Shown one piece after another: positions 43,483 to 56,083 of a stretch of DNA of 64,000 nucleotides; the stretch's first letter is position 1, and each line of letters begins with the position of its first letter. Source of the stretch: Taxillus chinensis. Its lineage: Eukaryota > Streptophyta > Magnoliopsida > Santalales > Loranthaceae. Where the stretch lies: contig CM042092.1 of assembly GCA_023512835.1 (NCBI GenBank), positions 46,962,400 through 47,026,399 on the forward strand, in the 5' to 3' direction. Below the pieces are notes generated by a model, which saw only the letters and a list, made by a program, of their open reading frames with translations, searched no databases and was not told the origin of the DNA. The translations under genes and the position numbers were made by a program.

Positions 43483-46123
43483 ATGGCACTCAAGACCACT
43501 CTTTCCAGCGTAAATCTCGGCCATCTGGTTGATTGGAACGCTGTCTCCAATCCTCCGACATGGTTTCTGGACCTACGCCCACTCCTGGAAGCCTCCCACA
43601 TTCTAAACATGGTCTCAAATCCTGTCGATCTTCTTATCGACGACATTTCTGAGTTCTACCGACGGGTCCGCTACACCACCGATTCCATCCTTTCCAACGT
43701 CCGGGGTGAATCCATAGTCATCACCCCCAATGTCCTCCGTGCCGCTCTCAATCTACCCCCCTGTGATCATCAGCGCCCGGATCCTAAGCCAATGGCTGCT
43801 TCCATGGGCTGCACCTATAAAGGGAAGGAGTACAAGGTGAAGTCCTTCCAAGGTCACTACCGATGTATGACGACCATCCTGAGCCGGTGCTTACTGGGTC
43901 GCACAACAGCTCTAGACTCCATCCCGTACGACCTGCTGCTAGCCATGTACGAAGTCTTTGAGGGTCTCCCGATGGACTGGGGGATATTCTTGTTCCGGTT
44001 GCTGAAGAACGGACCCAAGAACCAATCTTTCGGGTGGATTCTCAGTATCGTCATCAGGCATCTGTATCCGTTCCATTTTAACGGACATGGCACTATCCCT
44101 TTCCCCTAGGCTTACTATCTCGACCATCTTATGCCTGATGGGAACATGACGGCACGCCGGCCTTCTGCTGCTCTCCGCCTCTTTCCCGCCTCGGAACAAA
44201 AGGGCAGTTCGATTGGTGACCCAGCCGACAACCATGCCTCCGAAGTAAGCTCTGCTCACCGGTCCTCGCGGATTCGGTCTGTAGCTGCACCCTCCATGTC
44301 TCGAGCCTCTCAACACAGCGTTTGCGCCGATCCACCCGAGGTTATCGGGCCATCTCAGCCAAGTTTACCTCAGGCTATTTCTCCAGCACCTTTTGCTGCG
44401 GATATCCCCACACCCGACACTTCCGCTATTGCTGCCGCTGTTGATGCTGCTGTTGCTACGGCAGTGGCTGATGTCCCGAACTCTCCTCCGGAAGCTCCCT
44501 TGCCTCCACTTCCTCAACCCCGGGACTATCTTGACCATCTCCCTATCGACACCTTAATGGACCTCTAGTTCCGTTTCAGCCTAGCCTGCAACACCTCCAT
44601 CCCTGACAATAACCTCAAGGTGTATTACACTCGTCATACCAAGACACCTGAGGAAATGATCGTCTGGAACCTGGACCACAGCTTTCTTACGCCAACCAAC
44701 ATTCCGGACGTTCCATTTGCCGTTACCTCCGGACCTACCCATGACGCACGTGTTCCTTCCCCTGCTGAGGCTAGGCCCGCCTCTCCTACGGCAGCCATCC
44801 CCATTGTTGACCTCTTTGGTCAAAGCGGTTATGCTGCTTCGGATGCCTTTGCTACTCCGGATGCCCCTTATGCTACTATTGTTGATGCTCCCTCCACCCC
44901 TGCTAACTCCTCTGCCTAGCGCACTCCTGCACCTCCTCATGCGGAGGAGTCATCTAAAGCCCCTGAGTTGGCGCTTGGACGTGCCTCGTTTGGCATGATC
45001 CACTCCGATGTTGTGCTCTACGCCCAGCTGGACTGTCACGCCCAAGCCCAAAGCACCCAAATTTCTGCCATCGCCGCTAAGGTTGATGCTCTTGGTGCCC
45101 AACTCCTCTCCGCCTTGACTGACTCTTCCACTTCCATTGAGAAGAAGATGGATCTCGTCACCTCATCCGTGCATTCTCTGTCTACCTCCTTTACGGATTT
45201 GGTGCACACGATGGCTCGTCCTCCTACCGCACCTCGGCGATCTACCAAAACGGGGGAGAGAGTGTCATCTGATCCTTCTGCACCTTCGTCAGCTCGTGCT
45301 GAGAAGTGTCCTGCATCTTCACTGCTTCCGGGAGTTACTATCCCCAAACACAGTCGCTTCTCTCAGCCTAGGTCCTCCAGTGCAACTCCTCCTTCGACCT
45401 CTCCATCCTCCCATCATACGCGGATTGTGATCCTCTTGATGCAGATGGAAGTGTCTTTGATGCAATGACCAAGTATGCCGCGCCTAATGCTGAGCGAAGA
45501 TGTCTATCAGATTTGTACCCTTTCTCTCCTCAAGACATTCAGACTATTTGTTCTGAGACGGGTTTGCTTACCAAAGAAGATATAGATAACTTCTCTCGGG
45601 CAGTTAATATGGAGATGAGGCTATTTTCGTCTCTGTACAAGGACGGACACATGTTTGATGTCTTGCCATGTTGGAATGAGGGCTATCTTCCAAATGTAGC
45701 CCACATTCAAACCTTCATTGGCGGAACTACTGAGGATAGCACACCTTGGAAAACTCTCTCATCTATCCTCATTCCATACCTGATCATGATGCCGCACTTC
45801 ATGCTGGTTGTTTTTATGATTCCGTCCAAGCAGCTGATCTTAATTGATTCTCATCAAATTATCGAGAGCAATGTTAGAAGGAATCAATGGGAGCCACTGC
45901 ATCTTCGACTGATGAAACAATAAAGCAATCTGCACTTTATGAAGAAAGGGGCCTAACTCCCTTGGGTCTAATTGAAAAGCTGATGGCGACGATCCAGGGC
46001 AAGAAGCAAGTGCCACAACAACCCAATGGAGATAGCTGCGGAGCCTTTGTCTATTTCTTCATCAAATCTATTATAAAGGTGGATCAAAGCTGTAACAGTA
46101 TCCAAGCCTATATGAAGGAGTAG
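43483..46123 (+). pseudogene. Plant-mobile-domain-like and Ulp1 (C48) protease fusion
   Basis: One reading frame from ATG 43483, broken by three TAG codons (44107, 44566, 44917) in the same frame, then by frame changes before about 45411 and near 45890. The N-terminus (residues 1-205; ISEFYRRVRYTTDSILSNV, VRGESIVITPNVLRAALNLP) resembles the 'putative plant transposon protein' or mobile-domain family. A long Pro/Ala/Ser linker follows, then a coiled coil at about 45060-45200 (QISAIAAKVDALGAQLLSAL). The C-terminus resembles SUMO-type cysteine protease: His in MMPHFMLVVF (45795-45797), Asp in ILIDSH, Gln and Cys in QQPNGDSCGAF (Cys 46037-46039), so the catalytic H, D, Q and C are all kept. Ulp1-like proteases ride on plant transposons (for example some MULEs). 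Whether this one belongs to copia F, a vanished DNA element or stands alone is open. Confidence 0.72.
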
Positions 46124-46257
46124 ACAATGGAGCTTAGAGAGAAGGAAACAATAATGATCTTCAAGTATAGTAAGCCTTATGTACCTTAATGTAAAATTCA
46201 TGTATTAAAGCTGATTTGTACTTTGTTGCTGATTGATCGGGGGGATTTATACCCCCT

Positions 46258-47993
46258 TGTTAGGACCATTTTGGGTACATTTTCATACACTTTTGATTGA
46301 TTTACTGCCCATTTGTGCTACATTTTTACATTTTCATGGCCTAACCCGGAAAAGAGAATTTCTTGTAGTTTTTGTGGTATTTTCGCTATATTTATTACAG
46401 GAATCCAACATCAAGGAAGAATTCACCAAATCCACAGAAGGAAGAAAGAATCCCAAAGACTTAAAGATCACGACGCCCAAATCTCAAGTTGGTCGGGTGA
46501 AGGTCGGGTGAAGCCCATACTTCATGGAAGGCTTCTCAGAGATGTATTGAATAGTTTCTCCTTCTCGTCGGGTGAAATCCGAGGTCATTTGGAGGTGGTC
46601 GGGTGAAGCTTATTTTGCATATTCAGACTCTTCAAGCATCATGGAACATTACTTCCTTCTAGTCGGGTGAAGTTTGACCCTACATGGTGGTCGGGTGAAG
46701 CTTTCTTCACTCGACCAAGCTCAGATTTTGGCGATTAACCCCTTATTTTTGCAGCTTACTTATTCCCTTATGGACCAAAGTCATTTGATCAAAAGACGGC
46801 ATCAAACACTCCAGTCAAAGAATAATTAATTGAAGAAATTCAAATTCAAATGGGTACTTTGTATTTGGATTGAGGTCTTTATGGGGTAAGAGAGGGATTT
46901 ATTTCATTTTCAAATTCAAAAATAAAGGGAGTTACAAAAGATTTAAGAGGGGCTAATTATTTGAAGGAATTATGAGGAATAATGGGATATTCAAATTCAA
47001 AAATTCAAATTTCTCTTGTGAGGCTATAAAAAGGGAGCTAATTTTTCATTGTAAATCATCAATCAAGTCATCATCCAATTCTCTTTTATTCTACAATTCC
47101 ATTCCTCACCTAGAGTAGAGAAAGGGAGAGAGAAAAAGGTTTGGGGTATCTATTGGAATTTGAAGACAATCTTTGGGAAAAGAAGATCAACCTTGGAATT
47201 CTTGGTCTAAATAGGCAAGCTATCATTCTGGTTTTCTTATTCCATGATTTGTAATTCTTTTGTTTTCAATTATACTATGGAAGCTTAAAAACCCTTGATT
47301 GAGGTTAGGATGAAGTTTGATGTGATGAATTAATTCGCAATGTTTTAGTTTAATCTTTTCCACCTTGTGAATGTTTATTGACTTTCTTGGATTAAAATAT
47401 AAAATGGATTTGATCACTTCATTTTATCATATTAGGTACTTATGTGAAGGATTGAAAAATGAAGCATAATTATTGGAAATTGAGAGATAATCAAACTAGG
47501 GGTTGCATAATTTGCGAAAGCCAAGTGTAAAACCTAGGATACCAAGTTAAGAGTGGGTGTGGTGCTAACTCTAGACTAAACAACCCAAATCTTAAAGGGT
47601 CACCCATCCCCCATGCTTGGGTGTACACACGAATTATGGCACTTGAAAAAGGCTAATTTATGCATTAGAGGTTGGGTATTAAATATTGTCACAAGGAAAT
47701 AATTAGATTGAACTGAGGCATATTCTTGGGAAAACTACATGAAATGAAATCTTAACTCCAATCACCTTTATCAATTGAACTTATCTCTACTCGAACAAGC
47801 TCATTTCCATTTCTCACAACCATTCAATCAACCTCGTTTTAAATTCAGATTATGTTTTTACATTATTTTCAATCAAAATCTCTTTACAAGCTAGTTAAAA
47901 TTTCAAATTCTACATCCTTCCCTTAGGTACGATAATCCGGACTTAAAAATCCACTTTATTACCTATCACGATTTGTATACTTGCAAATTGCCA
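46258..47993 (+). repeat. Element D 5' LTR (bounds approximate)
   Basis: The proposed start TGTTAGGACC at 46258 and end TTGCCA at 47993 bracket about 1.74 kb before the primer site. Without a 3' LTR the start is uncertain. It holds six GTCGGGTGAAG motifs and AT-rich sequence; no gene. Confidence 0.6.
46491..46700 (+). repeat. GGTCGGGTGAAG motif cluster in Athila LTR
   Basis: Six copies at 46491, 46502, 46566, 46597, 46661 and 46689, all in the same orientation. Related motifs in both orientations occur at 62948-63199 of the same element. Confidence 0.8.
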
Positions 47994-47999
47994 AGTTTT

Positions 48000-48017
48000 T
48001 GGTGCCGTTGCCAGGGA
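48000..48017 (+). promoter_or_regulatory. Primer-binding site of element D (Athila, tRNA-Asp type)
   Basis: TGGTGCCGTTGCCAGGGA, a close variant of the Athila site TGGCGCCGTTGCCGGGGA. The two differences are transitions. Confidence 0.85.
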
Positions 48018-48124
48018 AGGCATCGATAAAATAGGAAATTCTTTTCTAGCTTCAAAATTTATTATACAACTGTGTTTCAATATATTCTTGGATATTGTGT
48101 TTACAAGTGACGACAACCAGGTTT

Positions 48125-49530
48125 ATGAGTCGAAGGTCGAAAAGCATTGACATCCTCTTCGATCCTAAACTAGAGAAATCATTTCGAGCTCGAGTGCGAC
48201 AACTCAAGGAAGTATTTGAGCAAAAGACGGCAAACTCAAACCCGGAGCTACCACGAACACCTGAAGGAGAAAGGTTGGCCGGATTAGACCTATTATTCCA
48301 TGAAGAACAGGCAGAATCTCGACCTCAACCAAGGCCAACCATGGATGAAGCTTATATGGACAACAGACCTGTCCGGGAGTATGTTACTCCTGACGCCAGG
48401 CACATACATAATCCTATTGACCCACCTGAGATCACTAGAGCGAACTTCGATTTCTCTCCTCAATTAATCGACCTAGTGACTCAGCACAGCTTTGCTGGGG
48501 TACCCACAAAGGATCCGTATACTTATCTCTCGAGATTTAATCAAATCTGCCGAACAATTAGAAAGCAAGGGGTGCCCGAAGATACAATTAAGTTGGAGAT
48601 GTTCTCGTGGTCTCTACAAGACAATGCACTATGATGGTTCAACTCCTTTCCAGACCATTACTTCACTAATTGGGGGGACTGTGCACAAAAATTCTTATCA
48701 CAATACTTTCCCCCAGGAAAATTATCTAAGCAAAGGAGTTAGATTACTGCTTTCTCCCAAGGAGTGGGAGAAAATGTTGGAGAAGCATGGGAAAGCTTCA
48801 AAAATGTGCAAAGAAGATGCCCAAATCATGGGCTCAACAAAGGGTTCTTGCTGGAGATATTTTTCTATGCATTAAGCCAAGAAGATCAGAACCTCCTTAA
48901 TGCAGCAGCCGGCGGAACTCTTATGAAGAAGAGCATTTAAGAGGCCACTACTCTTATTGAAGATATGACCAAGAATTTCTTTGTGAGAACAGGAAGGAGG
49001 ATAATTCCCAACAAACTAGGAGCTTATGAAATGGAAGAAAACAATCTACTTAATGCCAAACTGGATGCATTAACTCGTCAAGTAGAGAAGTTTATGGCCA
49101 AGCCAGTAGCAAACATAAGTTCCAACTATTCAGAATGCGGCGGAGCACACACACCATCAAATTGCCCTATGAGCATTTGCTAAGCCAACAATCCTATGGA
49201 GAGTGAGGAACAAGTTAACTTCATCTAGAACAATCCTTACTCTAACATATATAATCCAGGCTGGAGAAATCACCCCAATTTCAGATGGAGTGATCAATAA
49301 AAGACAAACAACACCCAAGGCCAGACCAGTGGACAAAATTTCCGACCCCAGCAACAACAACAAAGAAACCAACCTGAGCAAAAAGCAGGTTGGGAGGTCG
49401 CCATCGAAAAACTGACCACAGTAACAAATGAAAAGATCCAGGAGATGAGCACCAGAATGGATAGAGAAGAAAGCCAAGGGAAAAGGATAGAAGCTCAACT
49501 CTCCCAAATTGCTGAGGCTCTTACTTAAAG
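48125..49530 (+). pseudogene. gag: gag of element D (Athila)
   Basis: The first ATG in frame is 48125. The capsid part reads HSFAGVPTKDPYTYLSRFNQ and IKLEMFSWSLQDNAL up to TGA at 48632-48634; expected downstream gag signatures (FLSQYFPPGK, EAWESFKNVQRRCPNHGL, FFYALSQEDQNLLNAAAGGT) follow in other frames or after stops. The zinc-knuckle-like CGGAHTPSNCP is at about 49140-49170. A Gln-rich, coiled-coil tail (TNEKIQEMSTRM) reaches about 49530. Several stops, among them 48632 (TGA, Trp in the family) and the TAA at about 49526. Dead but easily recognised. Confidence 0.8.
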
Positions 49531-49539
49531 AAATCCTGG

Positions 49540-50655
49540 AGAACTCCCTAGCTGCCTAGAGCCTAATCCCAGAGAATACTGCAAGGCAGTAACCTTAAGG
49601 AGTGGAAAGGAACTGGAACAACCTGAACCTCAACAAGAAATAAAACCAAACAAGGAGCACACTCAAGAGGTCCAGCAAGCTAAGGAGCCTAGCAAAGGAC
49701 AAGAGCATGATGAAAAAGAGGTTCCAGACACTGAAGATCAACCACGAAAGAAGGAACTCAACCCTATGTTCCACCTCTTCCGTTTCCACAACGACAAGCA
49801 AAACGGAAGAAGGATGAACAATTCAAAAAGTTCATGGAAATTTTCAAGCAAATTAAGGTAACAATCTCCTTTGCTGACATTCTTGCTACCATGCCATCTT
49901 ATGCCAAGTTTTTAAAGGACATAGTATGGAATAAGAGAACACTGGAAAAACATGCTACAGTGGCTCTATCAAGAAACTGTCGTGCTATTATCCAAAGAAA
50001 TCTTCCACCCAAGCTCAGTGATCCAGGCAGTTTCTCTATCCCCTGCATCATAGGAGACCTATCCTTTGAGAACGCTTTATGTGATCTTGGTGCAAGTGTC
50101 AGCCTAATCCCTTTCTCTATGTGCAAGAGGTTAGGGTTTGGGGAATTACAGCCTACATCAATCACCCTCCAGCTAGTAGACAAATCCATTAAACACCCCG
50201 TCGGGATTTTGGAGAATGCTCCTCTACAAGTCAAAAATTTAATAATCCTGGTGGACCTGATTGCTCTAGATATGGACGAGGCAGGAGCTATGCCTCTCAT
50301 ATTGGGACGACCTTTTCTTGCTACAGCTGGAGCCATCATCGATGTGAAGGGTGGGCGAATGATTCTCAATATTGGTGATGAGAAAATCGAGTTTAATGTG
50401 TTTAAAAGTATGAAACATATGGATAACTCAGAGCAAGGATGTAGAGTGGACCTCGTGGACAACATGGTGAGTAACCTTACATTGAATTTTCAAGAACCTT
50501 TAGTTGTTGCCATGGCAGGATCACTTCATACACATAATGTGGAGGTAGCTGAAGAAGAAAAAGCCTTGGAAGCAGTGCCTTACGTCCTGTTTACAAAAAG
50601 ACAGAGATTTGAAGAACTGGGGCCAGGAATTCCTCTACCTCCTCCATCAATTTAA
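49540..50655 (+). pseudogene. Protease region of element D
   Basis: A Gln/Glu/Lys-rich linker leads, through a frame change near 49760-49830, into an open stretch from 49834 to TAA 50653-50655 (273 codons). The aspartic protease has NALCDLGASVSLIPFSM (D-L-G-A-S at about 50088), the Athila variant of the active site, and later AMPLILGRPFLATAGAIIDV. The downstream part with KRQRFEELGPGIPLPPPS links to RT. Confidence 0.85.
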
Positions 50656-50667
50656 AAAGCCCCAAAA

Positions 50668-52447
50668 TTGGAGCTGAAGGACCTTCCCCTACATCTCAAC
50701 TATGCCTTTTTAGGGGAAGGAGACGAATTGCCAGTAATAGTTGTTACTGAATTAATAGGAGAAAGGTTGAAGAGACTCCTTGAGGTGCTACGGAAATATA
50801 AAGCAGCAATTGGTTGGACTATGGCAGACATCAAAGGCATCAGTCCTACCATATGCATGCACAAAATTTTATGGAGGACAAAGAGAAAAAAACTGTGGAG
50901 CATCAGAGGAGACTCAACCCTAATATGAAAGAAGTCATCAGAGCTGAGGTAATGAAATTATTAGATGCTGGCATTATTTATCCCATATCTGATAGCAAAT
51001 GGGTGAGTCCAGTGCACATTGTGCCAAAAAAGGGTGGAATGACAACAATCCAGAATGAGAGCAACGAGCTCATTTCCACTCGAACCGTGACAGGATGGAG
51101 AGTATGTATTGATTATAGAAAGCTTAATAGCAATACAAGAAATGACCACTTTCCTCTGCCACACATCGATACAATGCTGGAGCAGCTTGCTAGACATGCT
51201 TACTACTATTTCTTGGACGGCTACTCAGGCTATAACCAGATCCCAATAGCACCGGAAGATCAAGAAAATACAACTTTTACATGCCCCTATGGTACGTTCG
51301 CATATCGACGCATGCCATTTGGGTTATGCAATGCTCCAGCTACCTTCCAATGATGCATAATGGTTTTATTTTCTGAATTTGTGGAGAAAACAATTGAGAT
51401 ATTCATGGATGACTTCTCAGTATTCAGACCTTCATTTGAAGAATGCCTCCAAAATCTATCTGAAATTTTGCAATGTTGTGAAGAAACAAACTTAATACTC
51501 AATTGGGAGAAGTGTCATTTCATGGTCCAAGAAGGCATAGTATTGGGCCACAAAGTCTCCAAGGCTAGAATTAAAGTGGACAAAGTGAAAATTTCTGTCA
51601 TAAAGAATCTTCCCCCTCCAACCACTATAAAGGGAGTAAGAAGCTTTTTTCTAGGGCATGCCGGATTCTATCGAAGGTTTATTAAAGATTTTTCAAAGAT
51701 CTCTGAGCCCCTTTGTTCACTACTAGCCAAGGATGCAGAGTTCACATTTACAGAGGAGTGTCATGCTTCTTTCTCTCAACTCAAGGGAGCTCTTATTGAA
51801 GCTCCGATCATTATAACACCAGACTGGAGCCTACTGTTCAAACTGATGTGTGACGCAAGTGACTATGCGGTAGGAGCAGTGCTTGGCAGAGAAAAGACAA
51901 GAAATTACATGCCATAGTATATGTTAGTAAACTCCTCAATGAAGCTCTACTGAATTATGCCACAACAGAAAAGGAGCTACTGGCAATTGTTTTCGCCTTT
52001 GACAAATTTCGGTGTTATTTATTTGGATCCCAATATGTGGTTTACACCGACCATGCTGCAATTAAGTACATTGTCTCGGAAAAGGATTCTAAACCACGGT
52101 TAATACGATGGGTCCTATTCCTCCAAGAATTTGACTTCATGATTAAAGACGAGGGGACCCAAAATGCGGTGGCTGATCACTTATCTCGCTTAGAAAACTC
52201 TCATCAGAAGGAAACAACTACAGAGAATATCCAAGATGCATTCCCTGATGAACAACTATTAAAGGTAGAGGCACACACACCTTGGTTTGCTAATTATGTC
52301 AACTACATAGTGGGATGTATAATGCCCTACAGAACCAGCTACCAACAAAAGAAGAAGTTCCTGGCAGATGTCAAACACTACATATGGGAGATCCACTTCT
52401 ATTTAGAACATGTGGCGATGGAATCATCTGAAGATGTGTCCCTGAAG
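50668..52447 (+). pseudogene. pol: RT and RNase H of element D
   Basis: RT: KWVSPVHIVPKKGGMT, RVCIDYRKLNSNTRNDHFPL, YYFLDGYSGYNQIPIAPEDQ, RRMPFGLCNAPATFQ, then after TGA (51351-51353) EIFMDDFSVFRPSFEECL, whose D-D is the active site, and GHKVSKARIKVDK. The tether and RNase H show [35 protein letters not shown] (near 51850), then a frame change, [18 protein letters not shown] and [20 protein letters not shown]. The typical [10 protein letters not shown] ends the domain at about 52195. The N-terminal part of RT is broken near 50860-50930. Confidence 0.87.
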
Positions 52448-53064
52448 AAGAAATGACTGGTATTCTACACCATTGCCACACAAGGGAGTGTGGCAGACAC
52501 ATGAGACCTATAAAAACCGCTGCCAAGGTACTGCAATCTGGATTTTTCTGGCTTACTTTACTTAAAGATGCAAGGGAATATGTAGTGAAATGTGATGCCT
52601 ATCAAAGAAGTGGAAATCTTGGGAAGAAAAACGAACTGCCTCATACAAATATTCTTGAAGTGGAATTATTCGATGTATAGGGCATAGACTTCATGGGACC
52701 ATTCCCACCTTCCTTCAACAATCAGTATATCTTGTTGGCAGTTGACTATGTTTCAAAATGGGTTGAAGCAGTAGCGGTTCCTGCAAGCACTTCCAAGGTT
52801 GTCCATAAATTCCTCCAACAAAGAATATTCACAAGGTTCAGGGTCCCTTGAGCATTAATAAGTGATGGAGGGACTCACTTCTACAATCAGTAGTTGACCA
52901 AGCTGCTGAAGAAATATGGAGTACGCCATAGGGTCATTACACCCTATCATCCTCAAGCTAATGGCCAAGCAGAGATCTCAAATAGAGAAATCAAGAAAAT
53001 TCTGGAACGAACAATGTGCCACTCTCGGAAGGACTGGAGTCTCAAGTTATATGACACACTATGG
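52448..53064 (+). pseudogene. Integrase of element D, part 1
   Basis: Zinc region CHTRECGRH then CDAYQR, where the second Cys of the CxxC pair has become Tyr. Core: [12 protein letters not shown] (after TAG 52678-52680), [24 protein letters not shown] (followed by TAG) and [20 protein letters not shown] lies near 52849. The frame is cut by copia E at 53065, after YDTLW. The last 266 bp (52799-53064) are repeated at 60183-60448. Confidence 0.85.
53060..53064. repeat. Target-site duplication of copia E (left)
   Basis: TATGG before TGTTGGG. The right copy is at 62273-62277, and a third copy at 60444-60448 comes with the duplicated flank. Confidence 0.9.
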
Positions 53065-54890
53065 TGTTGGGATAAGTGCTATATAAAGCAATGTGTAATC
53101 CTAATAATGTAAAGACTATTTCTGATTAATTGAAATATTTTTTGTTTAAATATTTATTAGATTGCATTATTCTGCTTTCTTGTGTGGCTGAGCATCATAA
53201 CATCTCATTGCTTATCAAAGTCTATTACTGGGTATGTGTGAGACACATACAATAGATCCACTAATTAGACTAAGTATAAAATTAGTTCACAATCGGTTAA
53301 TAGAGTTTGGGATGCTCTATTCTGATAAGATTGTGGTGCGGACTATTTCCATAGTGGGAGTGATCTAATCTAGGATCATTGTAAAGAGTTTACAAATAGT
53401 AGTGCCGGGTATGTAATCATACATATTGAACAGGACCATGATAGAATAAGTTCTTCAACTAATATCCGTTGCATTGTATGAAGAACTTTATATTTTATCG
53501 CTAGATGACTGATTTATGGATTAATCTTAATCCGGACCGTTTGATTAACTCATGTCTATAATTTATGTCTTTTGACTTATTAATGAGTGAGAGGCTTAGT
53601 GCTTCAAATACCTCGATATCTTGGAGATATAATATTATAGATAGTGGGAGCGTCAAGTCAGGTGCATGGAATCCAATGCTTCGTTATACGAAGAGTAATG
53701 ATATTCCCATGTTGTTTAATTCAGGATTCTTGGGTGAATCAAGCGCTTGTAATTATATTAGATATAATTTATTATAAATCCTAATTCATGATTGGATCAT
53801 GAATAGGTCACCCATTAGAGAATTAATGGTAACACATGGATAAAGATATAATTAGAGAGGTTGAACGGAATCTATTGATACTGTCTCTAATTATAAATAT
53901 CATAGTGGAGGATCATATCACATGGAAATCAGTTATATCGATGGACAAATAATTTATTATGGATTCTTGTAATCATATCTGCTTGATCTTAGAGTGCAGT
54001 TTTAGTCCCTGATCGTGGCTCGGACTAAAACTAATAAATAATGATTTAATTGATTAATGAGATTAATTAATTAAATATTATTTATTGGAGCTTCGATTAA
54101 GTGGGTCCATTTGGTCCCTCTTGCTAGCACCATTTATTCTTGTATGGAGTCCTGGATCGTTGTGAGTTAATTCTCCTGGTTGTGCTTAAGAGCTAATTAA
54201 TTAACGAGTGTTAATATATATTTAAGAGTTAAATATATATCACATGGTTATTTATTTAATTAGATTAAATAAATAATAATAAATATTTTATCCATTTAAT
54301 GTGATTAAATGAATAAATATATTATTTATTTATTTGATAAATAAATAATATTATATATTTATTTAATTAGTTTGTTACGTAATAATTATATTATTTAAAT
54401 AGTTTAAATAATATGTATTATTATTATTTAACTAAAGGGGCGTATGCGTAATAGCACAGGGGTAACCCTAGTTCTATAAATAGATGCATAGCCTCCTAGG
54501 TTAAATGGGGGTGCGTGTGCAATCATTGACGACCAAGAGAGAGAGAGACAGGTGACGGCCAACCCTAGCAAGAGGTGGTGTTCCTGTTCTTTGATCCAAG
54601 GGTGCCACACCTAGACTCCTTGAGAAGGTGAATAGCAGAGAAGGCTATTTGGTGGTTGAATCCAGGAGACTGCGAGAACGATCAAAGGCAGATCGTGAGT
54701 TCGTTCTTGGAGGGAAAAGAAGAGGGTTCTAGCTTTACCGTTCTTCAGGTTGGTTTCTTCTTTTCTCTCTTTGCAAAATTAAACAAATTGATTCATGTTT
54801 AGATCCTGCTTTGTTTGTTTCTTGGAATAAAATTTTTAAAATTCGTTTCAATTGCGGTTAATCGTTAACCCCATTCCAAGTATTCCAACA
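53065..54890 (+). repeat. Copia E 5' LTR
   Basis: TGTTGGGATAAG to TATTCCAACA. The middle is very AT-rich (54180-54430). It has a TATA box at 54475. Open frame 53565-53777 recurs in both LTRs and is not a gene. Confidence 0.92.
54475..54483 (+). promoter_or_regulatory. TATA box of copia E LTR
   Basis: TATAAATAG, followed by a GA-rich leader (near 54537); repeated in the 3' LTR at 61857. Confidence 0.75.
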
Positions 54891-54892
54891 AT

Positions 54893-54903
54893 TGGTATCG
54901 AGC
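54893..54903 (+). promoter_or_regulatory. Primer-binding site of copia E
   Basis: TGGTATCGAGC, an initiator-Met-like site two bases after the LTR, with the same small departure from TGGTATCAGAGC as in element C. Confidence 0.75.
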
Positions 54904-55385
54904 TTTAAACATGTTAATCAATTTGTTTAATTTGGCCCTGGATGTATGAATAGAAGTAGCGGCACTCTAGGGTTCATATGTTTATACATGAGATGTATGT
55001 TACAGGTGGTGTATGGATTTATATATTTTGTTCATGTGATGAAAGATTTAATATATATTAATTGTGATGGTTTGCCGGCCTTGGGATCTTAGTTTTGGTT
55101 GTATTTACATGAGATGTAATTTGCTAGAGGGGCGGTCTATTATCACCGTGTTTCCCTGCTAGTTTCTTTATTTTATTTTTTAGCATCTTGTAAGCCATAA
55201 TTGGCATAGAAATATTTTATGTAATATTCATGAGCCTGGAATAAAAGTGGATGACGAGTTGCCGAGCCGAAGTAGACGCAACCTTCCACCTAGTCTCTCA
55301 CAAGCAGTCCGGTGGTGGAGGAGTCCCATGCGGCGGCGGGTTTTCTCGTAGCCGATTTACTTTCTTGATTTTTAATACTCTAAAG

Positions 55386-55795
55386 TTTATTCTATATTGA
55401 TGGAATAATATTTAGAAATTATAGAAAGTTGACATAATTAATTTTGAAAGATTAGATCTTTCTATAATTAGTTATATCAATTTTAAATAAAAAAAATAAT
55501 TCTATAATTGGATAACTGTTATTCATAATTGAATTATTTAAATATTTAAGTGAGAGAAAATTTTAATGGATAATTGTTATCTATTAAATTTTATTCTATC
55601 TTGATAGAATAATTTTTGGAAATAAAAATATTGACATAGTTAATTTTGGAAGATTGGATCTTTCTATAATTATCTATATTAGTCTTAAATGAAAAATAAT
55701 TTTATAATTGGATAATTGTTATCCATAATTAAATTATTTTAATTTTAAGTAAGAGATAATTTTAATGAATAATTGTTATCTATTAAAATTATTCA
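55386..55795 (+). repeat. Two-copy 205 bp AT-rich tandem repeat
   Basis: Both copies contain TTCTAT.TTGATGGAATAAT-like starts, GATCTTTCTATAATTA and GGATAA.TGTTAT. Identity is about 80 percent by eye. Confidence 0.75.
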
Positions 55796-56032
55796 GGCTG
55801 CTTGCATGATGAAGACAATGAAGATCAACCAGAAAGATGAAGATAAAGAGCCTGCAAGAGTGTCTTGTTTTTTTGCTTTATTTTTCTTCATAAGATGGAT
55901 CCCTTGGTATTACGGCCGTAGTTTATTTAATGTTTGTTTTATAAATTGCACATCACATGAACACATTACATATATAATTAGGAGTGTCGTCTACATATTA
56001 TTTTTCATGCATCATATTTTATTTAAGAGTTA

Positions 56033-56036
<4 letters not shown>

Positions 56037-56079
<43 letters not shown>
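56037..56079. repeat. (TA)n microsatellite
   Basis: About 21 TA units within the copia E leader. Confidence 0.95.

Positions 56080-56083
<4 letters not shown>

Noticed and set aside
46230..46257. GGGGGG...CCCCC inverted repeat before the Athila LTR as a terminator
   Set aside because: A single short inverted repeat with no T-run or context; terminators of this type are not expected in plant nuclear DNA.
52894..53112. Two identical 72-residue 'genes' (also 60278-60496)
   Set aside because: Both are Athila integrase running into the copia LTR; the identity reflects the 266 bp duplication.
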